Below, one piece after another: positions 49,611-60,929 of a DNA stretch of 64,000 bases. A model generated the notes under the pieces. That model was not told where the DNA came from. It did no database searches and was given only the letters and a program-made list of their open reading frames with translations. A program made the translations under genes and the position numbers. Within the stretch, counting starts at the first letter, position 1; every line of letters starts with the position of its first letter. This DNA is from Hemibagrus wyckioides (lineage: Eukaryota > Chordata > Actinopteri > Siluriformes > Bagridae), in NCBI RefSeq assembly GCF_019097595.1, contig NC_080722.1, forward strand, positions 22,979,130-23,043,129, given 5' to 3'.

Positions 49611-50074
49611 AGGATTAACAATTCAGGGGCACTCAGTGTAGGAGTCCTGTCTGACTCAGCTGCATGGCTCACAAGGAGAGCAAGTGGCTTTTGAGTTGAC
49701 TGAAATTATGGGCATTAAACTGTGCCTTATTGTTTTCTGTGATCATGAACAAAACTGATGATATTTCAGTGTAAGAGCAGGTATGTGTGCTTCTGTTTTC
49801 TTACTGAAAATTTGACAAAGCATCTAATACAATTGTAGATATACTTTTTGAATTGTTTATAAATGTTTTGTTAAGAGTATCTTTGCCACTCAGTAACTGT
49901 AGTAAACATGTCTGAGATTCAAAGAGGTCTGCATTCAGCAGTATGGCACATGTTGTTAACTTAGTGGTCACTCAAAACATTCCAGCATGTTTGCTGTAGT
50001 TATTCATGATCTGATCTGCCTTCATCAGAAATTGCCCAAAGTGACTTGCTTGCTTTCAGGAACGCAGACCTCTG

Positions 50075-50212
50075 TGCCCAACACACTGGACAGTAACATT
50101 TGGCAGACACCCTTATCCAGAAGGATAGAGGGATTCAAACAGACCTGGTATATGAATTCACAACCTTCTGATAAGTAGTCTAGCACCTCAACCACTAAGC
50201 TGCCACATCCCA
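50075..50212 (-). repeat. tRNA-derived SINE, inverted relative to the next copy
   Basis: On the minus strand: gatgtggcagcttagtggtt, then cagaaggttgtgaattcata, and at the far end the SINE tail ctggataagggtgtctgcca. The two copies face away from each other about 80 bases apart. Confidence 0.75.
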
Positions 50213-50289
50213 TTAACACTGCGACATTGCAGGCCACTGCATCAAATTACAATGCGTATATTACAATTTATCATATTAAAGTTTTTCTT

Positions 50290-50405
50290 AAGGGATGTGG
50301 TAGTTTAGTGGTTAAGGTGTTGGGCTACTGCTCAGAAGGTTGTGAGTTCATATCCTAAGACCAGCAAGGCCCTCAACCTAAAGTTAGCTCGAATTGTAGA
50401 TGTGT
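50290..50405 (+). repeat. tRNA-derived SINE
   Basis: tRNA-like head with an A-box-like stretch (tagtttagtggttaaggtg) and a B-box-like stretch (ggttgtgagttcatatcc), followed by the body (accagcaaggccctcaacc). Together these are the internal Pol III promoter of a tRNA-derived fish SINE. Confidence 0.75.
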
Positions 50406-50944
50406 GTGTTTAGTCAGAGGTTTAAGGTTAATTTGTTTGAATTTTCATTTCAGTTACATTTTCCAAATGTTTGTGTGCATAACATTTGAAAGGATTGTTT
50501 TGGCCAGCTGTTCTAGCTTTGAACGAAAATTCAGATACAGCCTAGCTGTATTTGTATAGCTGCACTGGTACTTATTGGTTTCTGGTTCTTTCATATCCTG
50601 TGTAGGCATAAGGCATATCCTGTATAATGTGTAGGCTTGAGGGGCAGAACGACATTATGACAGTGAGGCATTAATTATTTTATGATTAAAATGTGCATGT
50701 AGGCTACAGGTATGGCAGGATGTTGATTATTTAGATAAATAAATTGGTGCTCAGAGCCTCATATTGACTTAGCAGCTGGGTATCTGCTGAGCTGTCTGTT
50801 CAGCCTCAACACTTCACAGTAATGGAATGGTGCTTCCCTCCTGCTTTATCACAGATGCAGAACTAGGCTCACTAATAAGCCAGAGATGCCACTCCATCAT
50901 ATAGTGCCTCAGACTACATCTTTACATCACTAATTAATTATTTG

Positions 50945-51320
50945 TATTGGTATGGAATTAGCTTCCACTGTTATGCTGATGACACACAGCTATATGTTTC
51001 AGCTAAGTCAGATGAGCGACACCAGCTTATTAAGATTGAAGAATGTGTAAAGGACATTAGACAGTGGATGCTCACTAACGTCCTCCTGCTAAATTGTGAC
51101 AGACAGAAGTGCTTGTACTAGGACCAGATGGAGCTAGAACCATCTGGATCATCATCATCATGTGCTGCAGTAAAGGACCTTGGTGTTGTTATATTTCTCA
51201 GAAATATTAGTAAGATAAGAAATATAATATCACTACATAATGCAGAAATATTACTACACACTTTCGTTAGCTCTAAGTTGGTTTACTGTAATGCCTTACT
51301 GAGCATAAGGAAGTGAGTCC
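50945..51320 (+). pseudogene. L2/Rex-type LINE reverse transcriptase fragment
   Basis: Translation gives the YADDTQLYVSAKS catalytic box, then EECVKDIRQWMLTNVLLLNC, a conserved downstream block of L2-type reverse transcriptases, and NISKIRNIISLHNAE further on. Frames are broken between blocks. The stretch ends near a long (TTA)n array that starts at about 51347. Confidence 0.75.
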
Positions 51321-51346
51321 ATTTTACCATTATACAACCATAATAT

Positions 51347-51359
51347 ATTATTATTATTA

Positions 51360-51424
<65 letters not shown>

Positions 51425-51425
51425 T
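51347..51425. repeat. (TTA)n microsatellite
   Basis: About 25 near-perfect trinucleotide units. It creates a poly-Leu open frame that is not a gene. Confidence 0.95.
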
Positions 51426-51829
51426 AGAGGAAAGACACAAGTTAGTCCTTTGGGTAAACCAAGATTAGCCTACTGGATGACAGAGGGAAGAACCACACCC
51501 TTGACATCCAGCTCTTACCATTACATGCTATTCTGCAAGGGCTTAATGATCTGTTCTGCAGCTAGAGTACCTGGGCATCACCATGTGTTGTGTGACTACA
51601 CAGCCGTGTTAAAACTGTAGGTTTTGGGCTCAGGGAAAAGTGAGAGTGCCCATGACTTCTGACTCAGATGATAAAGATCAGCTGATTCTGTATGATTTTC
51701 TAGGTTTTAACCAATTACTGAAGCCATATTCTATGAAGACTTACATTAGATTACTTATAGGAGCTCACTGTCAAAAAAAATCAGTTTCAAAACATTGGAT
51801 GGAACATGCAACACATGCAACAGAATGAA

Positions 51830-53775
51830 TAGATGAATTAAGATGAATTTACACAGTGTTCTCTACCTAGTGCTAGTAACAGCCTGAAGTGGACTAACAG
51901 CTATGTAAAACATTGAAGTTAGTCTGCAATCAGTGAAACTGATTTAAAGGACTGGATGAAGACAGCCAGACACACACACACACACACACACAGACACACC
52001 AATCGACAGAGACCAAGTAAGAGGCTGGTTTTGAGAACTTGCCCAACAGTGTTGTTGCGTGACTGAGAGGCATGTAGGGAAACACAAAGACATTGTGTGA
52101 TCTCCTCAGTCTCCCCCTCTGTTTAACTCCACATTACATTCCCTTATGCATTCCACAGACACCACACATACTGACAATGTGCTCCCATATTTAGTGTGGA
52201 GTTAAAAAGGTGTTTTTCTCGTGTGAATTATAATGATAGTAAAAATATTAGTAAGAATTTAGTAGAATCATTCTTAAAATCATGATGAACACAGTGATCA
52301 GTTTTCCCTCATACTTTCAGAAGTAGGTTGTGAACTGCCAGGATGATGTCCTTCAGAACCAGAATGAGTCTCTGGTCTGCTCGTTTCCATCCCAAGTGCC
52401 ACTAGTGAAGCTGCTACTTCACAAGTATGACAACTGAAAAAAAAATCATGCTTATCTCATTTTGCAGAGGAATTGATGAGGTGAATTCAGAGATACTGAA
52501 ATAAAGTACCACAATTATTTCTTTCTTGCTAATAAATCCATTTTTGTATTGTTAAGTGTACTCCATTACTGATACACAACTGGTGTTAGTAATTCCAGTC
52601 TTTGACTAACCACATCTGAATGTGTCACTAGAACAAACATGTGGCTTATTGTTTTTGTCACCATGAAGCAGTATGGGGGCAACAGCCATAATTCAGATAG
52701 CAATGTGGAAAGAGTTCTTCATGGGTTACCGGACAATTCATTATGTTTTAATTTTATTCATGGAGTAAGTTTAAAAATAGAAAAAGTCACACAGTAGCTA
52801 TACAAAAATCAATCCAGAGATGACAGTGGCAGAGAAAAACGCCCTCATGATCAAGAGGTAGAAAGGTTGATTTAGGATTATAAATCATTACAATGCACTT
52901 GATGTATATAGAAGTAGTTCTTGAGTACAGATATGCGGTTATGGAGAGCTGGCACAATTCTAACAAGATTGTTTTCTCTTAATCCCGTTAAATAGTGCAC
53001 AAAATTTCAGCCTCACACCTGCAATAGTTTATGGAGGCTTTGAAAAGGGGCATGGCTCTATAAACATGCGCTCCAACAAAAAAAAAACTTCCAAAGTACA
53101 ATTTGTCATCACTTTTGAACTTTCTGTGTTAGATTGTGCAAGTTGTGGAAAATTGTGGAAGTTTTTTTTTCTAATCCCAGAGTAGTCAAGGTAAAAGAAG
53201 ATGGATTTTCATGTTCATAGGAAGTGCTCTCAGCTCCAAAGAAACAAAGTGCAAGCAAACCATTTTTTTTTTCAAAAATAATTTATTTTGAGCATTCATA
53301 ATGGCTGTCAAAAGCTGTATACATTTTTATGAGAAAATTATTATTTAAAAATCTTTTGTAAGAGTTATTTTTGTCACAGTAAATATTTCACTTCCAATTG
53401 TAATTTCTAATTATTTGGTCAGTTTTCTGTCATTCTCTTGAATAGTGCCAATAATTACTGAAGTGAAATATTTTACTATGTGAGAGCAGGTTAGAGAACA
53501 CAGTTATCCGTTATACAAGCCAATAGATGTAGCCCTGATAAACACCCACAAGCTTTTTGTGTGTGTGTGTGTGTGTGTGTGCTTACTGCAGATTCACAAA
53601 GGTGCCATTGTTAAGATTAAGATCAAGTCTCTGGTTCTCCACCTGCTAACAACAGGCATTTATTTTTGCACCTCTTCTTTCTTCTGCAGCTCTTTATTTT
53701 ATTGTAGGTCAAAAAAATCATAATGAAGTCCATGCCTGCTTTTAGCACAAAGATTTTTGAAACATTTTTACATAC
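51830..53775. other. AT-rich intergenic DNA
   Basis: CA tract at 51969-51991 and GT tract at 53559-53581. Otherwise no gene, transposon end or exon-like segment was recognised. Confidence 0.5.
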
Positions 53776-53779
53776 ACTC

Positions 53780-54330
53780 ACTAGCTGTTTTAAGAGGACC
53801 CTGTACACCTTCACATTTATTCATGTTATCCATTCAGCCAATCAGGTGGCAGCAGCACAAAGCAAAAATTAGGCATTAAACATCAGAACAGAGGAAAAGT
53901 CTGATTTCTGTGATTTTAACAGTGACATGGTTGCTGTTAGCAGATGGGCTGGTTGGAATATTTCACAAACTGCTGATTGCCTTTGATTTTCTCAAACAGC
54001 AGTTTCTAGATTTTATACAGAATGGTGTACAAAAAATCCTGTGAGTGGAGGGTCTGCAGGCTGGAGCACCTTTATCGCTTTTCTGCTCATTATTTTTGTA
54101 ATGAGTGCTTTTACGAGTTCATGAGTTACTATATCCTTCCTGACAGCTCAAAACAATTAGACATTTACTGCCTTTTCTTTTTGATACTTTTCACACAATT
54201 CTGTGTAAACTCTAGTGTGAAATCCCACAAGATCAGCCATTTATGAAATATTCAAACCAGCCCATCTGCTACCAACACTCATTCCACAATCACAGTCACA
54301 GAGATGACACATTTCCTTCATTCTAAATGT
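53780..54330. mobile_element. Foldback made from two inverted copies of a Tc1-type MITE
   Basis: The left half (53780-54060) has agcagatgggctggttggaa followed by an actgctgattgcc block. The right half (about 54170-54330) is the inverse of the same blocks (gaaatattcaaaccagccca, ctgctaccaacactcattcc). The two halves face each other across a spacer of about 110 bases. No coding capacity. The sequence resembles a frequent fish MITE also seen at 5.09 and 13.33 kb. Confidence 0.65.
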
Positions 54331-54889
54331 CTCACAAATGGGCACTAAGGAAATTTTCTGTGTCATTATTTAGGTCAGTGCACCTGATCTCTTAGTAGTG
54401 CTAAGTTTGCTCAGTAGTGGGCCATGGCATCATTTATGACTCTATTAATCCATAATAAAAAAAAATGGCTCATTTCCAGTTTCAGCATTGTTTCCTATGG
54501 AAGAGTTGTACTGTAAGAAAGAGAGTCTAGAGGTTTATAAGTAGTGGTGGTTTCTGAACACAAACATGTTGATGTCACTGTAATAACAGTTGTGCACATG
54601 CCGGTGTGTGCTATATTCCATGTGAAATGTGAAAATGAAAGAAATTAACAGCTGAAGCTCTCGAAGTGTTCAGGGAACAATGCCAAATATGTCAGCTATG
54701 TACATAATGAACATTGTGAATACAAATCCAATGACTTGGTTGAAGAAGTTTTTGTTCAACAAATTTGGATTTGTTTAAAAAGTAAGACGGTCTATTTTAA
54801 TATATTTTAAAAGCCCGTACCAATTAAACTTGGAAGAGTTTAGTGTTTAAAGTGAGTAATTTTCCAGAGGACTCTGTTCGACTGGCTCA

Positions 54890-55097
54890 TTAAGAAAATG
54901 TTGAATGTAGAGTTCAAATCAAGCCTGTTCCAGTATGACCATGCTCCTGTGTGCAGTGTGAGCTCCATGAAGACATGTTTTGCCAGGGCTGAAGGAATCT
55001 GAGGGATCACCTCAACCCCCCTGAACAGATTTCAGAGGAACTGGAACGTTGACTGTGCACCTGGCCTTTTAGTCCAACATCAGTCTCTTACTTCGTC
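54890..55097 (+). pseudogene. Tc1 relic, left part, split by the RTE insertion
   Basis: The translation carries a damaged second-catalytic region (FQYDHAPVCSV) and a later region (LNPPEQISEELER), typical of the second half of a Tc1 transposase. The frame is broken. Its continuation, cctgacctcacactaatgct, resumes at about 55982 on the other side of the RTE fragment. Confidence 0.65.
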
Positions 55098-55975
55098 TTC
55101 TTTCGGCTACACCCTTTAGGGGTCGCCACAGCAGACATTTTTTTCCATCTTAACCTGTCCTCTGCATCTTCCTCTATCACATTAACCCCCTGCATGTCTT
55201 CCCTCACCATATCCATAAACCTCCTCCTTGGCCCAAACCATCTCAGTCTGGTCTCTCTCACTTCGTCTCCAAATCATACAACATAGCTGGTCTCACCACA
55301 GTCCTGTAAATTTTCCCCTTCACTCTTGCAGACATATTTCTATCACAAATCACTCGTGCCACTCTTCCCCACCCAGTCCATCCTGCCTGTACTCTCTTCT
55401 TCACTTCTCTACCACACTTTCCATTACTCTGGACACCCAAAGAATTTAAACTCATCCACCTTCCTCACTACTATTCTGTACTCTGTCCTGTTCTTATTGA
55501 CTTTCATTACCCTCCTCTCTAGTGCAGACCTCCACCTCTCCAGGCTTGTCTCAACCTCTTCTCTACTCTCACTACAGATCACACTGTCATCTGCGAACAT
55601 CAGTCCATGGGGGCTCCTGTCTGATCTCATCCGACAACCTGTCCATCAGCACTGCAAAAAAGAAAGGGCTAAGAGCTAATCCTTGATGCAAGCCTACTTC
55701 CACCTTAAACCAGTCTGTCATTCCTACCGCACACCTCACTGCTCTCACACTGTCCTCATACATATCCTGCACCACCCTAACATATTTCTCAGCCAATCCT
55801 GACATCCTCATATCGTACTATAACTCCTCCCTCAGCACCATGTTTATCACCCTAAACTGCAGTACATTCTTTGCAGCTTAGTCCCTCTGTCTAGCCAATC
55901 GATACAGCTCTCTCCCTGTACCAGTCATAGTGCCAACATTTAGAGTCCCATCTAAGGGCACACTGGTATGTGCAA
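55098..55975 (-). mobile_element. 5'-truncated RTE-type LINE fragment
   Basis: On the minus strand three frames in order resemble the reverse transcriptase of fish RTE-type LINEs: a palm segment (VGLHQGLALSPFFFAVLMDR), the catalytic box (HGLMFADDSVICSESREEVE) and a thumb segment (VKKRVQAGWTGWGRVARVIC). They are separated by frameshifts. The 3' end reads as the common RTE tail near 55098. The FADD catalytic box survives, but most of the ORF, including the endonuclease, is absent. It appears to be inserted in a Tc1 relic. Confidence 0.8.
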
Positions 55976-55977
55976 CC

Positions 55978-56018
55978 CCAGTCCCTGACCTCACACTAAT
56001 GCTCTTGTGGCTGAATGG
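55978..56018 (+). pseudogene. Tc1 relic, right part after the RTE insertion
   Basis: About 40 bases that read as the direct continuation of the Tc1 relic ending at 55097. Similar short motifs (cagtctctta on the left, cagtccctga on the right) flank the RTE and may be the decayed target-site duplication. Confidence 0.5.
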
Positions 56019-56019
56019 A

Positions 56020-56125
56020 AAAGCCTTGTGCAAGGCCCGTAACCCTCAGCTGCTGAACCTTAAAAATAAGATAAATGTAAGTCACTACAGATAAGGGTGC
56101 ATGCCAAATGTTTTATTGACCTTAA
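56020..56125 (+). repeat. SINE tail fragment
   Basis: Contains gcaaggcccgtaaccctcag followed by the tail taagggtgcatgccaaatg, the same tail seen, complete or decayed, at 7.95, 16.45 and 50.1 kb. Confidence 0.55.
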
Positions 56126-56234
56126 TTTATGGTGTTGGCTTGCATTTATTATTATTATGAACAGTCAGTTCTTGATGGAAAAAGGGGCAAATGTAGGGCT
56201 CTTCATGTAAATGTAAAATAAACGACTTTGTCAA

Positions 56235-56985
56235 GGACCAAATAGTGATGGCTAGGTCTGAGCATCTTCAAAACAGCAGGCCTTGCGGTGTGATCCTGGT
56301 ATACAGTGATTAGTACATACTAAAGAAGACCAAAAAAAGACAAGTGGTGGATCAGTGACAGGGTCAAAGGCGTCCAAGGCTCATTGATGCACATGAAAAT
56401 TGTTAAAGCTGGCTATGGTGGAAAGGTGTCAGAACACACAGTGCTTGTGTCTCAGTAAATGGAGCTGCTTAGCTGTTAAACAGTCAAAGTGTTCATGCTG
56501 AATCCTGTACATCAACAAACGCACCTACCATGAAAACATGTGCATCAGAACAGGACCAGTGGAAAAAGGTGATTTGCATGTGCACTGCTAAGCTGGAAGA
56601 GATATGGCACCAGGATGCTTTATTGGTAGAAGACAAGCCGGTGGAGGCAGTGTGATGCTCTGCTGAGAAACCTTGAGTCCTGGCATTCATGTGGGTGTTA
56701 TATTGATACATATACTTTGCTGTATGCTCACCCCTTCATATTAAAAGAGGTAGTGGCCTTTTTCTGCATGATAGAGCTGTGTGCCACACTGCAAATATTG
56801 CTCAGAATGGTTTGAGGAACATGACTAAGAGTTAAAGGTGTTGACTTGGCCTCCAATTTCCACACTCAATACAATCAAGCCTTTGCGAGATGTGCTGGAC
56901 AAAGAAGTCTGATCTATGGAGGCACTAACTCACATCTTAAGGATCAGCTGCTAACATCATAGTGCAGTATTTCCTGCAAAATTAT
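56235..56985 (+). pseudogene. Decayed Tc1-like transposon
   Basis: Scattered blocks follow the order of a fish Tc1-type transposase gene: a head beginning ctaggtctgagcatcttcaa, a middle with ccggtggaggcagtgtgatg, then a segment equivalent to the third catalytic region (gttgacttggcctccaattt followed by gatgtgctggacaaagaagt). Frames are broken many times and there are internal deletions. No terminal inverted repeats were recognised. Confidence 0.65.
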
Positions 56986-57119
56986 ATGATTATATGATAA
57001 GTCAATAAAGTGGAGACTTACATTACATTAGTTTGTCTTGTTGTGTGTAACTTTACACACACTCAAGAGCACAAAAAGGATGCGAATTATATGAATACCA
57101 AATTTCTGGACCTTCTATT

Positions 57120-57460
57120 GCAGTGTTTCCAGTAACAGCACACGGGGGCAGAGTAATGGTTGCAGGTGTAGCAGAATCATTGTCATATCACAGGTTCACT
57201 TCTGAGCTCAGGGAACTGTCTTCACATTCTCCATGTCTGCCTGAGGTTCATCTCAGGTTCTCTGCTTTGCTGCCACCTGGCAATAATTTCAGTAGGTGGA
57301 TTTGTTACTCTTAATTGTCTCTAGGTGTAAATGTGTGTGCATGGAGCCCTGCAATGGATAGGTGTCCAATTCAGGATGTGCATAGTCTTGCCCAGCGTTC
57401 TCAAGATAGACTCCAGATCCACCATGCTCAGCATTAAGCACTCACTAATGATCACTAGCT
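57120..57460 (+). repeat. Common fish dispersed repeat (unclassified)
   Basis: The order of blocks (ttctccatgtctgcctgagg, cagtaggtggatttgttact, gtgtgcatggagccctgcaa, agatagactccagatccacc) is that of a repeat I know as frequent in fish genomes, here decayed. I do not assign a class. Confidence 0.5.
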
Positions 57461-57718
57461 TGGCAATCGTAATTCAGCATTATTTGAAATGAGTTTTTAA
57501 GTATGTTATTTTTTACATAGGCTGTAATTCTGTAATTCTTTATTTTGCTAGTAATTCCTATTCTCTCTAATGTGCTACGTATATGTGCTATGAATAAATC
57601 AATCATCATTTCTGTATAAATCCTTATCATACAGTACACACTGTTTATAAATGAGGCCTCGGGGCAGGTGTTGAAGATTGATCACATTAAGGTATCTCAA
57701 ATATCTCTCTTACACACT

Positions 57719-58185
57719 AGGTGCGTTTACATGGACACTTGTAATCCGATCGTAACAGGACTAGAAGCACAATCAGATTAAAAAAGTGTCATGTAAACAT
57801 GACAACGTCAACGTCAATCGGATGGAATTTGCCACATCCAATTAAAATTTCAATCGGATGGTAAGGGGTGGTTTAAACCATTTTTAGTCCGATCGAGAGG
57901 ACATGCAAACACTTAATCGGATGGAATATGTTCCTGTAAAGTTCTGCGCATGTGCAATGAAGCAAGAATGACGTATGACGTACGGACGTTGATACGAATG
58001 ACGTACGGATGTTTTCGTGGCCTGTGCACGTCAAAAGATCTAATCCGATTCTAATCATGTGTCACGTAAATGCGCATAACAATCTGATTACTTTATACCG
58101 CGTTCATGTAAATGCTGCGATCGGATTCGTCAATCTGATTGAATTCAGTCCGATCTGATTAAAAAGTGTCCATGTAAACGCACCT
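57719..58185. mobile_element. 467-bp MITE with 22-bp terminal inverted repeats
   Basis: The left end (aggtgcgtttacatggacac) is matched by the inverse of the right end over 22 bases. There is no coding capacity. Inside are at least six copies of atcggat or its complement, concentrated near both ends, as expected of transposase-binding subterminal repeats. I could not see a clear target duplication, so the superfamily stays open; a Harbinger-like or hAT-like origin is possible. Confidence 0.8.
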
Positions 58186-59138
58186 TCTGTGTGTATGTGA
58201 GGAGAAAAAACAAAAAAACACATTTCCTTATAATGACTCCATTCTGATATTTTATTATTTTATACATTTACTCATACACATATTCACAGAGATGTGTGCT
58301 CACACAGACACACACGCATTCAATATTCAAGTGACTAGCATCGTATTTCTTTTCAGGAAGTCAAACGAGTTTCATTAAAGTTATTAGACAGGATATTCTT
58401 TTATAAAAAAAAAAAAAAGAAGACACATATTACTGATTATTGTTTCAGATTTTCTTAGAGCCCACTTAGTGCAGTTTAAAAAAAGGTACATGGAAAATAC
58501 AGTAAAACTGCTACAGTAAAACTAATAATAAGACCATGTAGATTTAAGAAGCCAATATGAAAGGCACTCTTCAGAAAAAAAAATCAGATTAAATGTAATT
58601 TTGCAGAACACAGTGTACAACAGATGTATGATTAAAATGAACAGCTGCTCTAACATTATTATTAAAGTTTGGGCTGGAACAGAATGACACATTAAAATAA
58701 AAATTATTCTCTCAAAGGAAATTTGAACTGACTATTAAATATAACTACATTGTCAGGCCAAGTGTTCCATAATTAGATTATGAAAACTGCTGGAATAAAT
58801 TTCTTGTAAGGATCATTTTTAGTAGTAATAAAGACATACAGGATAATTTCCCTAATGAATTTCAAAAGCCTTTTTCAATATTTTGTAAGAACACCTTCAC
58901 TGATATCAGTTTAGGATACCAGCAAAGCTATTTTAGATTTCCTTATTACGGCATTTCCACCCACACACTGTCACACTGCTAGCTGAAAACATTAATTCAT
59001 TATGACCCTGAAATATAACATGCTATTAATGCGCTGCACATGATACACTGTCAACTGGAGCTAGATGTCTCCTGAAACTGTGGAAAACTCAAAGCTAACC
59101 ATGCTGTTAAAAGTAGTAGTATTAACAACAGTTTCTTA

Positions 59139-59174
<36 letters not shown>

Positions 59175-59319
59175 TACATCCCTTTTTACCAGTTGATTAT
59201 GCAAAAAATAAAAAGATACTTCAGATAGAAGATACTTGTGTTACAAACAAAATGAGATCGCCTCATCCTCAAGAAGTTTGAGCACTTTGATAAAAGCAGA
59301 ATTTTAGTTTAGTTTGTCA

Positions 59320-59520
59320 CTTAGGAGTGTGTCAAGAAGACTTTAGAGAAGAAATTGATGCTGCTCATCAGTCTGAGGAGGGTTATAAGGCCATCTCTAA
59401 ACAACCTGAAATTCATCATTCTACAATGAGAGGGACTGGTTCGCAAAAGAGAGCCTTCAAGCCAAGTGCCAATTTCCCAGAAGTGGGTGTCACAGCCCAA
59501 GATCAGATTGTTTACTGCTT
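59320..59520 (+). pseudogene. Tc1-like transposase N-terminal relic
   Basis: The translation reads like the start of a Tc1 helix-turn-helix domain (EEIDAAHQSEEGYKAISKQ, then a Ser/Thr-rich stretch). It is about 65 codons with no catalytic domain following, so this is a short decayed piece. Sequence identity to a named family cannot be judged here. Confidence 0.5.
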
Positions 59521-59619
59521 AGTGATATAAATAAAAACCCAAGAGCTACATAATGTGGCCTACAGGTCTCTGTAAGAAGACTGAATGACTTACTCCAGAA
59601 TGACTTACTTTTATCTTAT

Positions 59620-59755
59620 TTTACACATCTGAACAGTTGAGGGTTCAGGGCCTTGTTCAAGGGCCCAGCAGTGGCAGCTAGGCAGTGCTGAGATTTGATG
59701 TATTTTGTCCAATGTCTTAACCACTGAGCAACCACTGAACTACCACTGGCCACTT
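59620..59755 (-). repeat. tRNA-derived SINE relic
   Basis: Read on the minus strand it has the fish-SINE order: a tRNA-like head (gttgctcagtggttaagac), then a body containing the ctgctgggcccttgaacaag segment and a cctcaactgttcagatgtg end. It shares these blocks with the pair near 50.1-50.4 kb. Confidence 0.6.
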
Positions 59756-60305
59756 AACAAGCTAATTTGTCGGCATGTTAACTGGCGTCACTCTATGAAC
59801 TTGGAATGATCCCGTACTCCAAGGTAGACATTGCAAATTGAGGTGGTGTTTTCTTTCTGGTTGGAGGTTGGGAAGTTGCACATTATCCACAGTTTTTGGA
59901 ATAGATTATTATGTAGTACTGTCAGGAAGCATATTTGATCAAATCACTCTCACAAAACACAACAGTAACCTTAACATAGTACCACAGTGTGTGCAGAACC
60001 CCAGTACCAAAAGGGCTAAAAGAAAGCAGACAGCACAGAGTTGTATTTTGGGACACGAGTTAGAATGTAACTGTAGCAGTATAGTAGGACGAAACATTTC
60101 ATACACTTGCAGAGTTTTTTATTACACCACACCTTAAATCATGAATTTTCGTGGAATGCCTATTCAGAAGATGCAGTAGTTTTACAGAAATATAAAAGAA
60201 AACAGTTCATGAGCCATTATTGTATTGTAGCTGAGAAACAATGGATGAACTGCAATAAGCAAACCACAATCCCACACAATCTCTTATTCAAGTCACATTC
60301 AAGTA

Positions 60306-60463
60306 TTTATTTATTCATGAATTAATCAATTTTCAATTAAAAAAATAATAATAAAATGAGGAGTAAAATACTCCAAGGCATTTTCCAATTCATTAACCCT
60401 GATTTTGACCAGTAAGACCAGTAAAGTCATTCTGTCATTTTTAGTAAAAAAAAAAAAAACTCT
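60306..60463 (-). other. slc39a11: slc39a11 likely 3' UTR with polyadenylation signals
   Basis: Minus-strand sequence after the stop. Two overlapping AATAAA hexamers, read on the minus strand, sit at 60306-60315 about 150 bases past the stop. The transcript probably ends 10-30 bases further left. A short A/T-rich run at 60449-60459 lies just after the stop. The true cleavage site is not visible from sequence alone. Confidence 0.55.
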
Positions 60464-60542
60464 TTATCCTAGGCCGACATCCAGTGACATCATCACAATA
60501 AAGCCAAGTATGGAGGTCCAGGAAGCCAACTTCCCATTGCCA
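60464..60542 (-). CDS. slc39a11: slc39a11 (ZIP11) last coding exon with stop
   Basis: The exon follows a long T-tract acceptor and encodes GNGKLASWTSILGFIVMM then SLDVGLG and a TAA stop at 60464-60466. This is the conserved C-terminal membrane helix of ZIP11 and the family's usual carboxy end. The first base completes a Ser codon split across the intron. It is only 79 bp long and embedded in A/T-rich sequence, which hides it from simple frame scans. With the two exons to the right it fixes the 3' end of the gene on the minus strand and shows that everything further left lies outside the coding region. Confidence 0.95.
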
Positions 60543-60585
60543 CTGAAAAAAAAAAAAAAACAATCACAGCTTAATTTGTGGGCAG

Positions 60586-60909
60586 ACTACATCTAACCAG
60601 ATTTAACCATCTAACCAGCCTTCTACATCTAACCAGATTTAAACATCTAACCAGCCTTCTACATCTAACCAGATTTAAACATCTAACCAGCCTTCTACAT
60701 CTAACCAGATTTAAACATCTAACCAGCCTTAAACATCTAACCAGCCTTCTACATCTAACCAGTATTAAACATCTAATCAGACTTCTAAATATAACTAGCC
60801 TTAAACAACTAACCAGCCTTCTACATCTAACCAGCCTTAAACAACTAACCAGAATTCTACATCTAACCAGCCTTAAACATGTAACCAGCATTAAACATCT
60901 AAAAACCAT
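60586..60909. repeat. 18-bp minisatellite filling the last slc39a11 intron
   Basis: About 17-18 tandem copies of an 18-bp unit of the form catctaaccag followed by ccttcta, atttaaa or ccttaaa. In the left part two variants alternate, giving a 36-bp higher-order period; copies decay toward the right end. The array takes up roughly 320 of the 387 intron bases. Because the unit is a multiple of three and lacks stops in one frame per strand, both strands show open frames of just over 110 codons that are artefacts. Confidence 0.93.
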
Positions 60910-60929
60910 TTCAATAAGAGATTAATCAC

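Larger units (their letters stand above)
58190..60300. other. AT-rich intergenic flank downstream of slc39a11
   Basis: Mostly unremarkable AT-rich DNA. It contains an (AAT)n microsatellite at 59141-59173, a short Tc1-like relic at 59320-59520 and a SINE relic at 59620-59755, listed separately. No further gene seen. Confidence 0.5.

Noticed and set aside
60586..60909. CRISPR-like array
   Set aside because: Units are contiguous with no spacers, and the DNA is from an animal.
60571..60925. Frames of 112 and 115 codons with repeating Leu-Thr-Ser or Arg-Cys-Leu units
   Set aside because: They are translations of the 18-bp minisatellite inside the slc39a11 intron.
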